Positions 1-10,737 of a DNA stretch of 64,000 bases are shown here, piece after piece. The first letter of the stretch is position 1. Each line of letters starts with the position of its first letter. The position numbers were made by a program, and so were the translations under genes. Under the pieces are notes generated by a model. That model did no database searches and was not told the DNA's origin. It saw only the letters and a list, made by a program, of their open reading frames with translations. Origin of the DNA: Lepidodermella squamata (Eukaryota; Gastrotricha); assembly GCA_047495785.1 (NCBI GenBank), contig JBLDXI010000019.1, forward strand, positions 1,984,001 to 2,048,000, given 5' to 3'.

Positions 1-1890
1 TGTCAATAAATGCCAATCAAGGTAGGTCTTCGCCTCGTCGAACCAGGTTGCCTCGTCGAAAACAGCCTTCGAAGCCATTTTATCAAGGTGTCTAATGGTC
101 AAGTTGTGCCGGCTGTCTGTTGTGAAGATTTTTATCGTGGCCAATGTAAAATTGCTCATAATTTTGGTAAAATCGGTGAAAGCTCCGGCCCAGTCTGTTG
201 TCATGAAGATGGTGGCATCGCGGCCGGCGATTTCCGGCGAATTCAAGAACTTTATGACCTCATCCGCAAAGCAATGCATGATGTCGATCTTGTAGTTATT
301 CGCGCTATCCAAATCTGAAATGATTATAATGATTAAGAAATTCGCTCTGTAGAAGGGAAGACGTAACTCTGCACCAGAAAAACCGGGGAAAACTTTTTTC
401 ATTCCATCAATGTCTTTTTTTTAATAATTTGTGGGTGTGCCAAGTGCGCATCCTCAACATAACATAATGATCTGTTATCTTTATAAGTGCCCTCTCTTTC
501 CACCAATACTTGGGGTTCTAGCACTAAATGTGAGACTCTAGCACTAGATTCCCCTAAATATGGTTTTTCGAGTTTCCACTCTTCGCTAGAATCTCACATT
601 TTTTGTTATTGCCTAACCCCTAACCGCTTGACCTTCATATTACGCGCATTTCCCGCTATGAGCGATAACTTTACGAATTATACTGGTATGCTATAACATG
701 AGTTAAGAATACATCTCTGAACGGAGCCGGCCGAGATTTACGAATCGAAACGAGTCGGAGACGAGTTGAAATGAGTAAATCGAGTACGGCGAGTTCAGAT
801 ATAAACGATTTACGAAAATTGAAAATTTCGGGAAATTCGAAGAAGTAGCAAGCTTACCAAAGCTTCGATACTGAACGCCGATTTTAATCGACCGCCGCCA
901 AAATTCTAGGCCGACAGAGTCTGAAATGACTCGATCCCGCAACTTGCTCAATTTATCGCCTGGCCTGTCCAAAATAACGCGTAGAGCCACCGAAATGGCG
1001 ATGTTAAGGTCGTCGACGTTTTCCATCAATCCCGGCGCAAATTTGTCGAAATTGCCTCGAAATTCCTGCTTCCGTAATAAAGCATCCAAGCCATTATGCC
1101 TATTGGACATCATCTTGAAATATCGGAACTTTTCATACTTGCCAGTAAAATTTTCTTTTAACATAAAATCGTGATAAGGCCCAAATGGCTTGTCCATGTT
1201 TAGCATGCTGTTGAAAGAAAACCATTTCGTACTCTCGTGGTTATATTGCTCGCCGAAAGTGCCGCGAAACGCCTCACTTCCGACGTTGTAGTACTTTTCG
1301 TTGACATCAAAATAATCGGCAACATCGCCCGGTCGGTGCCATTCGAAGGTGAAAGCGCGATCGGTGGCTAGTGCCAAGTAAAATGCGATAACAGTTCCGC
1401 GCAATCTATCGCCGAATCCGGCGCAACTAAAAACCGAGGAATACCGACAACTACCGCCGCCCGAGCTGGTGAACGGTGGATACATGAAGTCGAAACAGGT
1501 GATACTGCTAGGAATAACAGATCGCTTGCAGAATGACGACGAAAATTTAACATCTTTTCGGGTTTTGGGTGATTGAAATTTTTCAGTGATCCGTTTCATA
1601 TAGTTTCGTCTTATCGATCCAGCGATTGCGATGGCTTTAGCTTGTCTGGGTGAAATAGCGATGCCATTCGGCGGTAAGCCATCGTCGAAGTCAGAAGTTG
1701 TCGTATCGTCGATCGATGAGCTGTTGCCCAGAATGCTAAACCGATATCGAAATCGCTGCAAATCAGGAGGATATAGCACTAGAACCGGCAGAATAACTAA
1801 AGACACTAGCCCTATCGTTACTTTAACGAAGAAGGTGCGTGGTAGAGCAGTGTGTAACATTCTAAAATTTGGAAGAAAAAATGATTTCAA
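1..1890 (-). CDS. Fucosyltransferase-like type II membrane enzyme 1 (3' end outside window)
   Basis: Exons read as 1890-858 and 314-1 (continuing past the window start), with intron 857-315 (GTAAGC...TTTCAG, phase 1). The protein starts with a short basic tail and one membrane segment at about residues 21-42, the type II topology of Golgi glycosyltransferases. A GFGDRLRGTVIAF block is followed by a GVQYRSF block, which resembles the GxQxR motif of the GT37/GT11/GT23 fucosyltransferase superfamily. The second exon aligns along its length with the end of the next gene (4333-2795), for example TIFMTTDW and NLTIRHLD. Family knowledge suggests transfer of a sugar, probably fucose, in the Golgi lumen; the donor and acceptor are inferred only. 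The terminal SGFGE block seen in the neighbour would lie outside the window. Confidence 0.6.
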
Positions 1891-2794
1891 CGCATCAAAG
1901 CCCGGCTTCTATTACCAAACAGCACGCGATCGGTCGAGAAAAGTATAGCATCAATGAATAAATGAATGAAATCTCGCGATTTTTAGCAGCTATTGATAAA
2001 TTAAGAAAATGAATTTCGAATCACTCGCGTTAATATTCTTTCATCTTTAGCATTAATCAGTTTTGGCATATTCCAATAATGATTTTACTCCATAAACATT
2101 ACTGGCAGCAGATTTATACCCGCATCGAAATTTTGATCTTGTGACGTTAATTATTCACATTTTTCTTAATAAGGGAGAAACATAATAATTTTCCTCCAAC
2201 CTTTTGCACGCAAATAATTCCTCCTTTCTATGTTTTACAGAAAAAATTTGCATAATTAATGATTATACTGATGGAAATGTTGCTACTGGTATTATTAGCG
2301 TTACTGTTAGCAAGAAATACGTGTATGAAAAATTCATTTGGATCTCAGTTGACGGCTGTGAACGAAAGATAACTGGCAGATGTATATCCACTAGCCAGCA
2401 TCCGGCTGAGCAATATGACACTTACAAAAGCTCATAGTTGACTGCTAATTATGTTTTTATCATAGCAAACTTTTACTCATTCTCTTATCTCTATTTTTTG
2501 ATGAGATCCAGTCTACAAAGCTGATATCGATTTTCCAATACAGTGCTCCCACGCTAAATGCTCCCTGGCTATATGTGCATTTCCCTCGTTATCTCCCACA
2601 AATTTACAGCACCCTCAAAATTGGAAATAACATTTTTTTATTAGTGAAAGAAAAAATTATTTACAAGATTAAATGAATTAAGGTTCAAACAATTAGCTTC
2701 ATCAGCAACGCTAGCTAAGCCACAGCTATTTTAGCAATGAAAAGGCGGTGCCGGTTAAGCCTCGATCGACACGGAATTCGCCAAAATATTTAAG
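1891..2794. other. Spacer between the two fucosyltransferase-like genes
   Basis: These 904 bp lie upstream of gene 1 and downstream of gene 2, both on the minus strand. No exon, repeat or RNA gene was recognised. It should hold the 3' UTR of the upstream gene and the promoter of gene 1. Confidence 0.5.
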
Positions 2795-4333
2795 CTATAA
2801 TTGACTTGCTCTAAACGAGCATATCTGTGGGTTTGTATACGGTCGAAATCGGCTTGTTTTAGCCAGCGAATAGTGCGCAGCCGCCTCGCCAAATCCGCTT
2901 CGGCTAATCACTAGCACGTCCATCTTCACCAAAATCAGCCAATCCAAGTAGGACTTGGCCGCTTCAAGCCACGTCGCATCATCGACAGCCTCTGTCTCCG
3001 GTATTTGGTCGAGATGTCGAATGGTTAGATTTTGCTGCTCATCGGTTGTGAACATTTTTATCCGAGCCGAATTCGTCACGCCTGACCCAAGTAGGGATCG
3101 CATCTCATGGTGAACCAGGACCCAGTCTGTCGTCATGAAAATTGTGACGTTTCGGCCCAGAAATTCGGGAGAGTCGAGGATACGACGAACCTCCTCAGCG
3201 TAACATATCAGCTCGTTTGGCTTGTACATATTATCAATCTTATCAAGATCTAAAATATATTGGTTAACAACGCCATGTCATCAGTGGAAAAGGCATTACT
3301 CACAAAAAGTTCGAATCTGGATTCCCAGCTTCAAGGAATTTCCCCAAAACTCATGACCAACTGTTGTAGTTATGGCATCATAAAAAAGCCGCTTCAATTT
3401 CGTATTCGGTGATCCAAAAATGAGCTGAATCGCTGCTGAAATCGCAATGTTGAAGTCTTCGTTGTAGTTCAGCAATCCAGGGGCTGATTTGTTGAAATTT
3501 GCTTCGAAGGCCTTGTTCCGTAGAATTGCATCCAAACCAGCGTGTCGGTTGGTCGTGATCTTCAAATCGCCATAACTTTCATGCTCTTTAATAAAATTTT
3601 CGCTAGAAAACAAGTCGATGTATGGTTGGTCTGGGATGTCGCCTTGATGCAATAGCCATTTGGTGCTTTCTGATTGTTACCGAAAGGCGTCAAGATACTT
3701 CTCCGCAACGACACCATAGAAGAGCTCGTTAACTTCAAAATAATCAGCTACATCTGTTGGTTTTCGCCATTCTAAGTTGAAAACTCGATTTGTTGCGATT
3801 GCAAGATAGAAGGCTATCACTGTGCCACGAAGTCGATCGCCAAGCCCGCGGCATTCAGGCCTAGTTATTTTGCATTTAGCCGAAGGATCGCGGCCTTTTA
3901 GAGCTGGGAACATAAAGTCGTAACAGCTTTTGCTTGAATTCGAAAGGTCCGGGAATCTACAGGCTGATGTAACAAATCGAGCGGTTTTATCTCGAATTTT
4001 TCGCCTCATTGTATGAAAATAGTGTTCTCTGATTGATGCAGCTAATGCTTTCGCTTTCGCCTGTTTCGGTGACAGTGTTTTGTTTTCATTTGATAAGGCC
4101 CAGTCTTCTTTCCTTTCGCCTAGGGTAATCTGATCATCAAAGTCGAAGCTGACTTCATCGACATCGCGCGAAGGGCTGACGATGTTCAACTTGAAAAAAA
4201 AGTCAATTGCAGATGAAAAATTCAGGTGCGGACTGTGTAAACCAGGAAGTGATGCGTATAAACTAGCAATGGCGATTAAAATGCATACAGCCACTGTCAC
4301 TGCAATTAAGAAAACTGTATTGCCTCTACCCAT
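2795..4333 (-). CDS. Fucosyltransferase-like type II membrane enzyme 2, with in-frame stop
   Basis: Exons 4333-3304 and 3249-2795 are joined by a short intron (GTGAGT...TTTTAG, 54 bp). The reading frame totals 495 codons. Residues about 8-28 form a single hydrophobic anchor near the N terminus. The blocks GLGDRLRGTVIAF and GIQIRTF and the C-terminal VISRSGFGEAAAHYS match the layout of GT37-type fucosyltransferases, where the last block resembles the plant STFGYVAQG segment. Compared with gene 1 the protein lacks several residues before ESTKW, and a TAA (3679-3677) stands in frame there. Either the gene is inactive, the base calls are wrong, or a 45-bp GT-AG intron (GTGTCG...AATCAG), which would restore the frame and remove the stop, is used. 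The gene is an evident tandem paralogue of gene 1. Confidence 0.55.
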
Positions 4334-4691
4334 TATTGCAGATGTTGTGTTGCAAAGCTTAGAAAATAAGCCACTTTATTAGAAAAGTGTATCAATTATT
4401 GATAAATAAGCTGCGAAGATTATCGCGAAATGCATTTGACAGCGGAAAAGGGGAGTTTGAAGATGGTTTCTAAATTAATATTAATAAAATTATTTCAAAG
4501 CATATTCATTGTCATTTTTATTGTTAATAATATCCAGTTGCTTGTCCAGAAATATTTGCAAACCCCCTTTTTCCTTTGTCAACGGTCATTTCCTTCAGGG
4601 ATCAAACAATTACTACCATACTCATTTTTTACTTCTCAGCTTAACTATAACGGCAATAATCAATAAATTAGTTCGTAAAATGATTAGACGC
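4334..4691. other. Spacer, nothing recognised
   Basis: A 358-bp AT-rich interval between the start of the fucosyltransferase-like gene 2 and the end of the ankyrin gene. It should contain the promoter of the former and the 3' UTR of the latter. No motif was recognised. Confidence 0.5.
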
Positions 4692-6782
4692 CTACAAAGG
4701 ACAGTTAGCGCGATAGAATAAATGCCTCTGGTATCTAACATCAAGTAAGCCACCACTAGTGTCATTACTAGACGGCAGTTGAAAGTCAAGCCTTCTAGGA
4801 TTGATTATCCCGTCAACATTCCGTTCCTCTCGATCGCAATCGTGCAGGCTATGGTGGTACCAAATCACCTTTGACTGCAGACCGGCCCAATTGTGCCGCG
4901 AGTAAATATGATTCTTCTCATCTGGCCCAACGGTCAGATGGAATAAGTAAGAAACTCCGAGGATGTTACGAATTTCAGAAGCACTGTAAGCACGAGCCGC
5001 CAGTTTGAAGCACCTTTTACTAGGATCTTTAAGACAATCGTTTACTTGGGAATTTAAAGACTCGATATCCTGAAGCGAATCACAGGATGACCAGAATATA
5101 GCGATGTTCCGTTTATGTAGGTTTCTTATCACGAAAACACCATCCATCGCTGTGTTTTTTTCGCTTGAAGCTCCGCTGTCCCACTGTTCATCGCTGTAAA
5201 TAATTACAGTAAAATTGACGCCAACGAAATTGAACCTCGTGTTAAGTTCTCGATGTATCGCATAAGCCTGGTCATCACGGCAATAAGCTTGATACCGAGA
5301 CATTTCTTGCTGCACGATTTGTTCGTATTTTCGCTGTTTCTCGATAAATTTGATGAGATTCGTCCGCCGAAATGGACCTAGAACAGTCGATAATAGGATC
5401 ACACTGCTTGCCAAATTCTCGGCTGTACTTCGAATTTCCAGCTCTCTTGCAGACTGATGGATAGATGAATCCCCAATCAAGAGACAATCAAAGGAAACTC
5501 GTGTAGAAAGCAGAACCAAGTATTCTAAATATGTCAGAGCGTTATTGACATTCTCGATGCGAAAATCAACTGCTTCGAAAAATCCGCTCGACTTCTTTTC
5601 ATCTTCGAAAAATGTGGTGATTGAGCTTAGCAATGACGCAGGTGAATAATGCTCGGCTAAGCGACAAGCTTCTTTCAACTCTTCTTTGTTTGCAAGATCT
5701 GTAGGGGCAGGAAACGAATCTGCTTTCCGACGCACGTTCTCGAAGATTGCGGAATACCTTTCAAGTTGAAGTTCCTCCACGTGGGAAGACTTGAAAGCAG
5801 GCAAAACTTCTTCAAACAGCGGAGCGACTGCTCGGCTTAAAACTTCGAAAACAAGAGAAAGTTGCTTGCGAACAATTTGCAGAGCAAACACTTCAGACTT
5901 CGTGGAAGTTTGCCAAAAGTTCAGGGTAACAAAGGGAAGATTCATCGTCATGAACTCTTGAATAGAGTAGAAAACCGACCCAGATCTTAAGAAGCCGTCA
6001 TAGCAATTCAACACTCCATCGTACTTAGGTAGTTTAATCCAGTCTATAGAGAGCAAAGTTTGCGAGAAAATCTCAGTTTCTGGTGATCGCCAATCATGCT
6101 CAACGAGTCGATTTAAACCCTCATCGGAAGGAATTGCTTTTTCGATACCACGGAGTAAATCTATAACCGTAACCATAGTTGAGTTGAATCTCCTATCCTC
6201 TTCATTTGATGCCGGATATTTCGCCCTGGTTAGGATGTAAAATGCCTCTGTTTTGCCTTGTTTTGCCGCTAAATCTGAAGCTGTCAAGTAAAAAGCATCT
6301 TTCGCTTCAAAATTGGCTCCCAGGCGAAGAAGCAGATTTATCAACGAAACTTGGCCATTTCGAGCAGCGTAATGCAGCGGACTACGGCAGTACTCATCCA
6401 ATGCATTGATGTCAGTTTGATGTTTGTGAAAATGACTCAAGAAGAACTCGTTATCATAGCTACCAGCCTTGGCCGCCGCAAGCAGCACATTGGATTCTGG
6501 AGAAACTTTCTAAAAACGGAGAAAAGGAGACATTTTGTTAGGCCTTGAAGGATATTTCATTACATTTTCGCTGCATTCTCGGCGCTTTTTCCAGAATTCA
6601 ACAGAGCCGGGTATTCTATTCACGACTTTGGTCACGCTGTTCGTCGTCCGATCTATTTTCCGGCAATCTGCTGAGTCTTCTTTTACCTTTGGTCTACACT
6701 TTCGACAGGCAGTCGAAATGTGGAAGATGCTGAGGCAGAATATTGAAAATATGAACAGATTACGCAGCATAATGAAGTTCAA
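4692..6782 (-). CDS. Secreted ankyrin-repeat protein, orphan
   Basis: Exons 6782-6564 and 6509-4692 are joined by a 54-bp intron (GTAATG...TTTTTAG, phase 0), giving about 678 residues. The first exon encodes a clear signal peptide (MLRNLFIFSIFCLSIFHISTA) and a short basic, Cys-containing stretch. The second begins with two or three ankyrin repeats: a degenerate one, then one with RSPLHYAARNGQVSLINLLLRLGA, here residues about 105-170 by my count. The remaining 450 or more residues match nothing I recognise; they are hydrophilic with several Trp and Cys (for example KVIWYHHSLHDCDREE near the end) and have no later membrane segment. A signal peptide on an ankyrin protein is unusual, because ankyrin repeats normally act in the cytosol. 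Function unknown. It diverges from the Ig-domain gene at 7321. Confidence 0.7.
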
Positions 6783-7320
6783 TTCAGTTTTACAAAAATG
6801 AGTGAGGCGTTCAGTTCATTTCCCAATTAGTTTGCTTGTTTATTTGTGGAACAAACGAGTGATTTCATGGAAGAGATACGATGCACTGGAACAGGTGTGC
6901 ATGGTTTTTTTCCACTGAACACAAATTTAAATAAAAACTCATTGATAAATTCAATCTTTTATTTTAGTGAACCTTAATCTGATTTCCGAGCTCATTGCGG
7001 CGGGTATTAATAGTCACGATATTTGAGAAAAACAAAAGTAGTTTTCCAGCTACAACACAAATATCCTTAGTGTGAAATAATGATGTGCCGACGTGATAAC
7101 AAGCACTCGCAACACCTCAAAAAATATTATTGTGCGGATGAAGCAAGCAATACGTATTGCATACCTCATGCGGTGTTAATTCACTGCTAGCGCGAAAACT
7201 CACGCAATATATCCACGCGCGTACATATTGCAAATTATAGAGTTATACGCATTTTCAATACAAACAAGCAACAATATACCAACCGATAACTCGAAAAATG
7301 GTTCGATAACTCCGGGAGAC
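6783..7320. promoter_or_regulatory. Shared upstream interval of two divergent genes
   Basis: This 538-bp interval separates the start codons of the secreted ankyrin gene (minus) and the Ig-domain gene (plus). It must hold both promoters. No specific binding site was recognised. Confidence 0.4.
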
Positions 7321-9347
7321 ATGCGAGAGAACTTCCTCAGCGCAGCATTATCTCTTCCGTTCTTTTTTGCAGTGACAATAGACTGTCGAGGTAATTATTG
7401 CATTGAACATCCGCTATGGATAATACTTTTGTATCTCAGGTTTTGTTTACTACCCTCCATACGTTCAACCCAAGGGACTTACAATCGGAAGACCATGCCC
7501 TAATCTCAACCAATGGGTTATCTCTCTTCCTGAAAAGTGAGTGAATTGAATCAATAAACTTTGATGGAATTTCTCGTTTAGATTTACTTCACCAGTCCTT
7601 GGCAAAGACATTCAGTGCCGCGGATCGGTGAATAACATTGATTTCCTCGCGCCAATGAAATCTGCAAAGTTCATTGCTCCCGAAGCTGTTGAAGAGCTTA
7701 TAGCATCACCTAGCTCAAATGAAAAAAAGATGCTGATATTCACATGCCGGGATGCTATCAATCGCGTCTTCAAAGACTCGTTGTATTCTTGGATTCACAT
7801 CTGGGAGCAGAATGGAAAAACTGGTTTTAAAACTACGCTGCCTCAAGATTCGAACGGTGAGCTGCTTCCCATTCCAATTTGAGAAATATTGCACCTCCTT
7901 TACTTCAAGGTCGGATGTTTTTTCCCGGACCATGGCTCGGAAATGACACAATAGCTTGCAGTCGATACGATTCTAATCATGGGTACCTCGTTCCCATCAG
8001 AACTTGGAGGGTGACCTCTAAACCAATCGATCCTCAGCTCAGTACCCGAACTGTCAAAAATTCTCCATGCGATGCAACAGATGTTTCGGTCACATCTAAA
8101 GTTGAAGTTATTGCCATATCAAGGGAATTGAGATTCGACGCATTCTGCCCTATTTCTGCCGTATGCTACGACATGCCCGCCGAAACAGCGTAAGTTTCGA
8201 GCCCATATTCCGAGTTTATATGACTTTCCTTCATCTCAGTTTCTATGAATTCTCGATTCCGGGAATTTGCAAGAACGCTGAGTCACGTGACGCGTTACCA
8301 AGCTGCATTCTCGATCCAGTAAAAACTAGACATTTCAGTTACACCTGTAGATGGAACAACGGCGCTTCAGGAACTGTTCTAATGATTATTCAACATGGTG
8401 CTCGTTTCAAGAATGAATCACAGTTCCGAGCGGTTTATTTCCGAGAAAATGACAAGGACATCACCCTGCCGTGTGACGTCGATAGCGGTGGCCTGCCCAG
8501 GTGGGAAAGGTACGATGAAATCCTGAATTCTTATCAAGGTTAAGTTTTGCTGAAAATAGCAACCTGAAATCACATTTTTTTAAATAGAAATTCGCAATGG
8601 ATTGGATTGAAAGGGATGATTGTTGAAGGGAATACTCTGAAGTTCGAAAATATCACGAAGGAGCATCAAAGCAGCTATCGATGTGTCCTCCCTCAACCGG
8701 GCAATTTGGCTCCCGATCCTGTCTATGGCTACTATTTCGTCAAAATCTACTCCGCCTCGAATAACTGCTCAGCTTCAACTGGAAACAAAGAAGAAAATAC
8801 TCAAATGATAGATCTTGACATGGTCTCGATTCTAACAGTATCATGCAAAGGGGCGGAAGATTTATCAAACTGTTCCCCATACGATCCGTTATGCACCCCG
8901 CAAGACGCCGCCCTACTGAAAAACGGGGGTGTATGTGCAACAAGCTTCGAAAACTATGACTGCCGGCAAAACTTGAAGGTCAAGTCGAAAAACCCGCTCG
9001 AAATCGAAATCTACTTGCGAGGGAATGATACGCAAGTTCGAAAAGCTGCCTCTCTAGTCGAAAATTACGAACGATTGGTCCACGAACTAGCTGAACTTTC
9101 AAATGATGCTGGAGTATATTCTATCGAGCTGTGGTATGGAGATCCTGTAAATTTAAGACTTCAAATCCCTTTGAAAATCAAAGCCATCGTGCCTGAGAAG
9201 CCCTCGATGCCGTTTTCTGTGTTTGTAGCAAAATACTGGCTTGAACTGTTGGTTGCATGTTTTGTACTTATCAGTATTTATTTCGCATTAGCAACCGGGT
9301 GTTTTCAAAGATGTTTCAGATCAAGAAGAAGCATGAATTTGTTTTAA
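7321..9347 (+). CDS. Single-pass membrane protein with an immunoglobulin domain
   Basis: Six exons were read: 7321-7390, 7440-7536, 7582-7856, 7910-8189, 8240-8509 and 8588-9347. All junctions are GT-AG and the frame is kept for 583 residues. The ATG at 7321 is chosen because it places a hydrophobic signal sequence (residues about 5-19) at the N terminus; an earlier in-frame start would bury it. The middle shows an Ig-type pattern: Cys, then Trp, then LKFENITKEHQSSYRC, the usual D-x-G/S-x-Y-x-C strand F. The N-terminal half is Cys-rich and may hold further degenerate Ig-like domains. A membrane segment (about residues 547-570) and a short basic tail end the protein. A cell-surface adhesion or receptor role is an inference; no orthologue is recognised. 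Confidence 0.75.
9277..9282 (-). promoter_or_regulatory. Candidate poly(A) signal of LGIC-1
   Basis: AATAAA on the minus strand lies about 90 nt after the LGIC-1 stop, inside the last exon of the Ig-domain gene, so the two transcripts would overlap tail to tail. Confidence 0.4.
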
Positions 9348-9357
9348 ATGTGGAGTT

Positions 9358-9363
9358 AATAAA
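9358..9363 (+). promoter_or_regulatory. Candidate poly(A) signal of the Ig-domain gene
   Basis: AATAAA lies 11 bp past the stop codon. Its cleavage site would fall inside the last exon of the convergent channel gene. Confidence 0.5.
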
Positions 9364-9373
9364 TCGTTATAAT

Positions 9374-10652
9374 TCAACTCATCATACCACTCAAGAAGTA
9401 ACTATCAGCTGCTACCCCAATCAAGGCGAAGGCAAACGCGAATGCACCATCGATAACTCGAGCTTTGTTCCTTGACAAGAATTTAGCTAGCTTTGACTTC
9501 GAGCTATCGTCCGCCCTCACCCTTTGTGATTTAACGCTAGAAAAAGCGAATGTGATAAGTTCGTAAAGAGTAAGGGCCAATCCTGAGATGAATTTGAAGA
9601 TGACCATGTTGACGAGATGAACTGATTCAGAAGATCGGGGAATCTGGCTGAAAATTGATTCCAGCATGAAAGAAAACGCTAACACCAGTGACACTCCAAA
9701 ACAAGGCCTGTCTGGCACATCTGGCGGTAGGATTAACGCTGCTATTTGAGTGATGTAAAGCGAGAAAATCGGGAGAAAAACATTCGCGATGTAGTACTGA
9801 TAACGTCTTTTGAACGATAGAGTAAAAACCATTCGAGAAGTTGGAGCGTCCGCATTTTGACTAGAATTTTCGACTTGGCTCGTCAAAGGTAGGACAAGTT
9901 GCCATATATCGGTATCCCCCATGAATGTTTCATTCGCAGACGGGTCAATGTTGAAGAATCGAATTTTGAAATACAGGAAGGTCGTAACCTCATCCGCGTC
10001 GCAGATTATAGAGCAAGTGAGTGTGTCGAATGGAAATTTACGGAATTCGAAGCCGTCGCATAACGACACGAATCGATTCAGCGAGTAAATTCCAGCTTTG
10101 CTACTCAGTGGGTAAAGGTAAATGACGTTATTGAATTTCCTAAGAGATCGTAAAAGTACTTATTTAACCGCCTAAAAGTGATAAGATACTTACTCTTCAA
10201 GGGGCCTAGGTTGACGCAGAGCGTTCATGTGAACTAGTCTAGGAATCCATTTTCCTTTTGCTGAGAAGCTGATCATAACCCTTTCTTCCGTATAGTCGTG
10301 GAGAGTCGAGTAGGTCTCGCATAAGCCGCTCTGCATCAATATTTCAGAGCACAGAGGGATGCGGCAAGGATATTTCCATTCAATTACCATTTGGCCCCAA
10401 ACTGTCATGCTAAAAGAAATATCCCGCGACAATTGACAAATAGCCACATTGATCCTACCTTTGATCCAGATCGTCGATCCCAATCATTCGGAAGAGGGAA
10501 AAGAAGATGTTCACCTTCAGCGCTTCGCGCCAACCCCTTCTGGCATGTGTATCGAAAGGTAGGCTGGTAGAATTCACCTCAGGGCATATCTTAGCAAAAT
10601 TTGAGAAAATGAGGTCAGTTGGGGGTAGTGACACGTTATACGCAAGAGACAT
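9374..10652 (-). CDS. Cys-loop ligand-gated ion channel, LGC type (LGIC-1)
   Basis: Exons 10652-10459, 10409-10194 and 10139-9374 give 391 residues; both introns are about 50 bp and phase 2, as in the other six copies. The extracellular part has the WxPxLxHxNA block and a Cys-loop with FPFDTLTC, with 14 rather than 13 residues between the cysteines. Four membrane segments follow. M2 reads PDRPCFGVSLVLAF, so -1' is Asp and 9' is Leu, with Cys at 2'. The M3-M4 linker is about 30 residues. No signal peptide is visible at this start, unlike the paralogues, and an in-frame stop lies just upstream, so a first exon may be missing. Only 85 bp separate it from LGIC-2. Expected role: ion channel at the plasma membrane; ligand unknown. 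Confidence 0.85.
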
Positions 10653-10673
10653 TCTTTTTAGATCATTTATTTA

Positions 10674-10704
10674 GCTAAAAAATTCCATTACTGAATTATT
10701 TATT
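10674..10704 (-). promoter_or_regulatory. Poly(A) signal followed by possible trans-splice acceptor
   Basis: On the minus strand AATAAA (10704-10699) follows the LGIC-2 stop by 34 nt. A TTTTTTAG acceptor-like site ends at 10675, giving a 22-nt leader before the LGIC-1 ATG. This arrangement is typical of nematode operon junctions; the use of a spliced leader is inferred. Confidence 0.35.
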
Positions 10705-10737
10705 TTGCTTTATCATGTTTGATAGGATGATGTAGGC

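Noticed and set aside
10-318. Open frame on the plus strand at the window start
   Set aside because: The minus strand here encodes a segment closely matching the second exon of the neighbouring fucosyltransferase-like gene.
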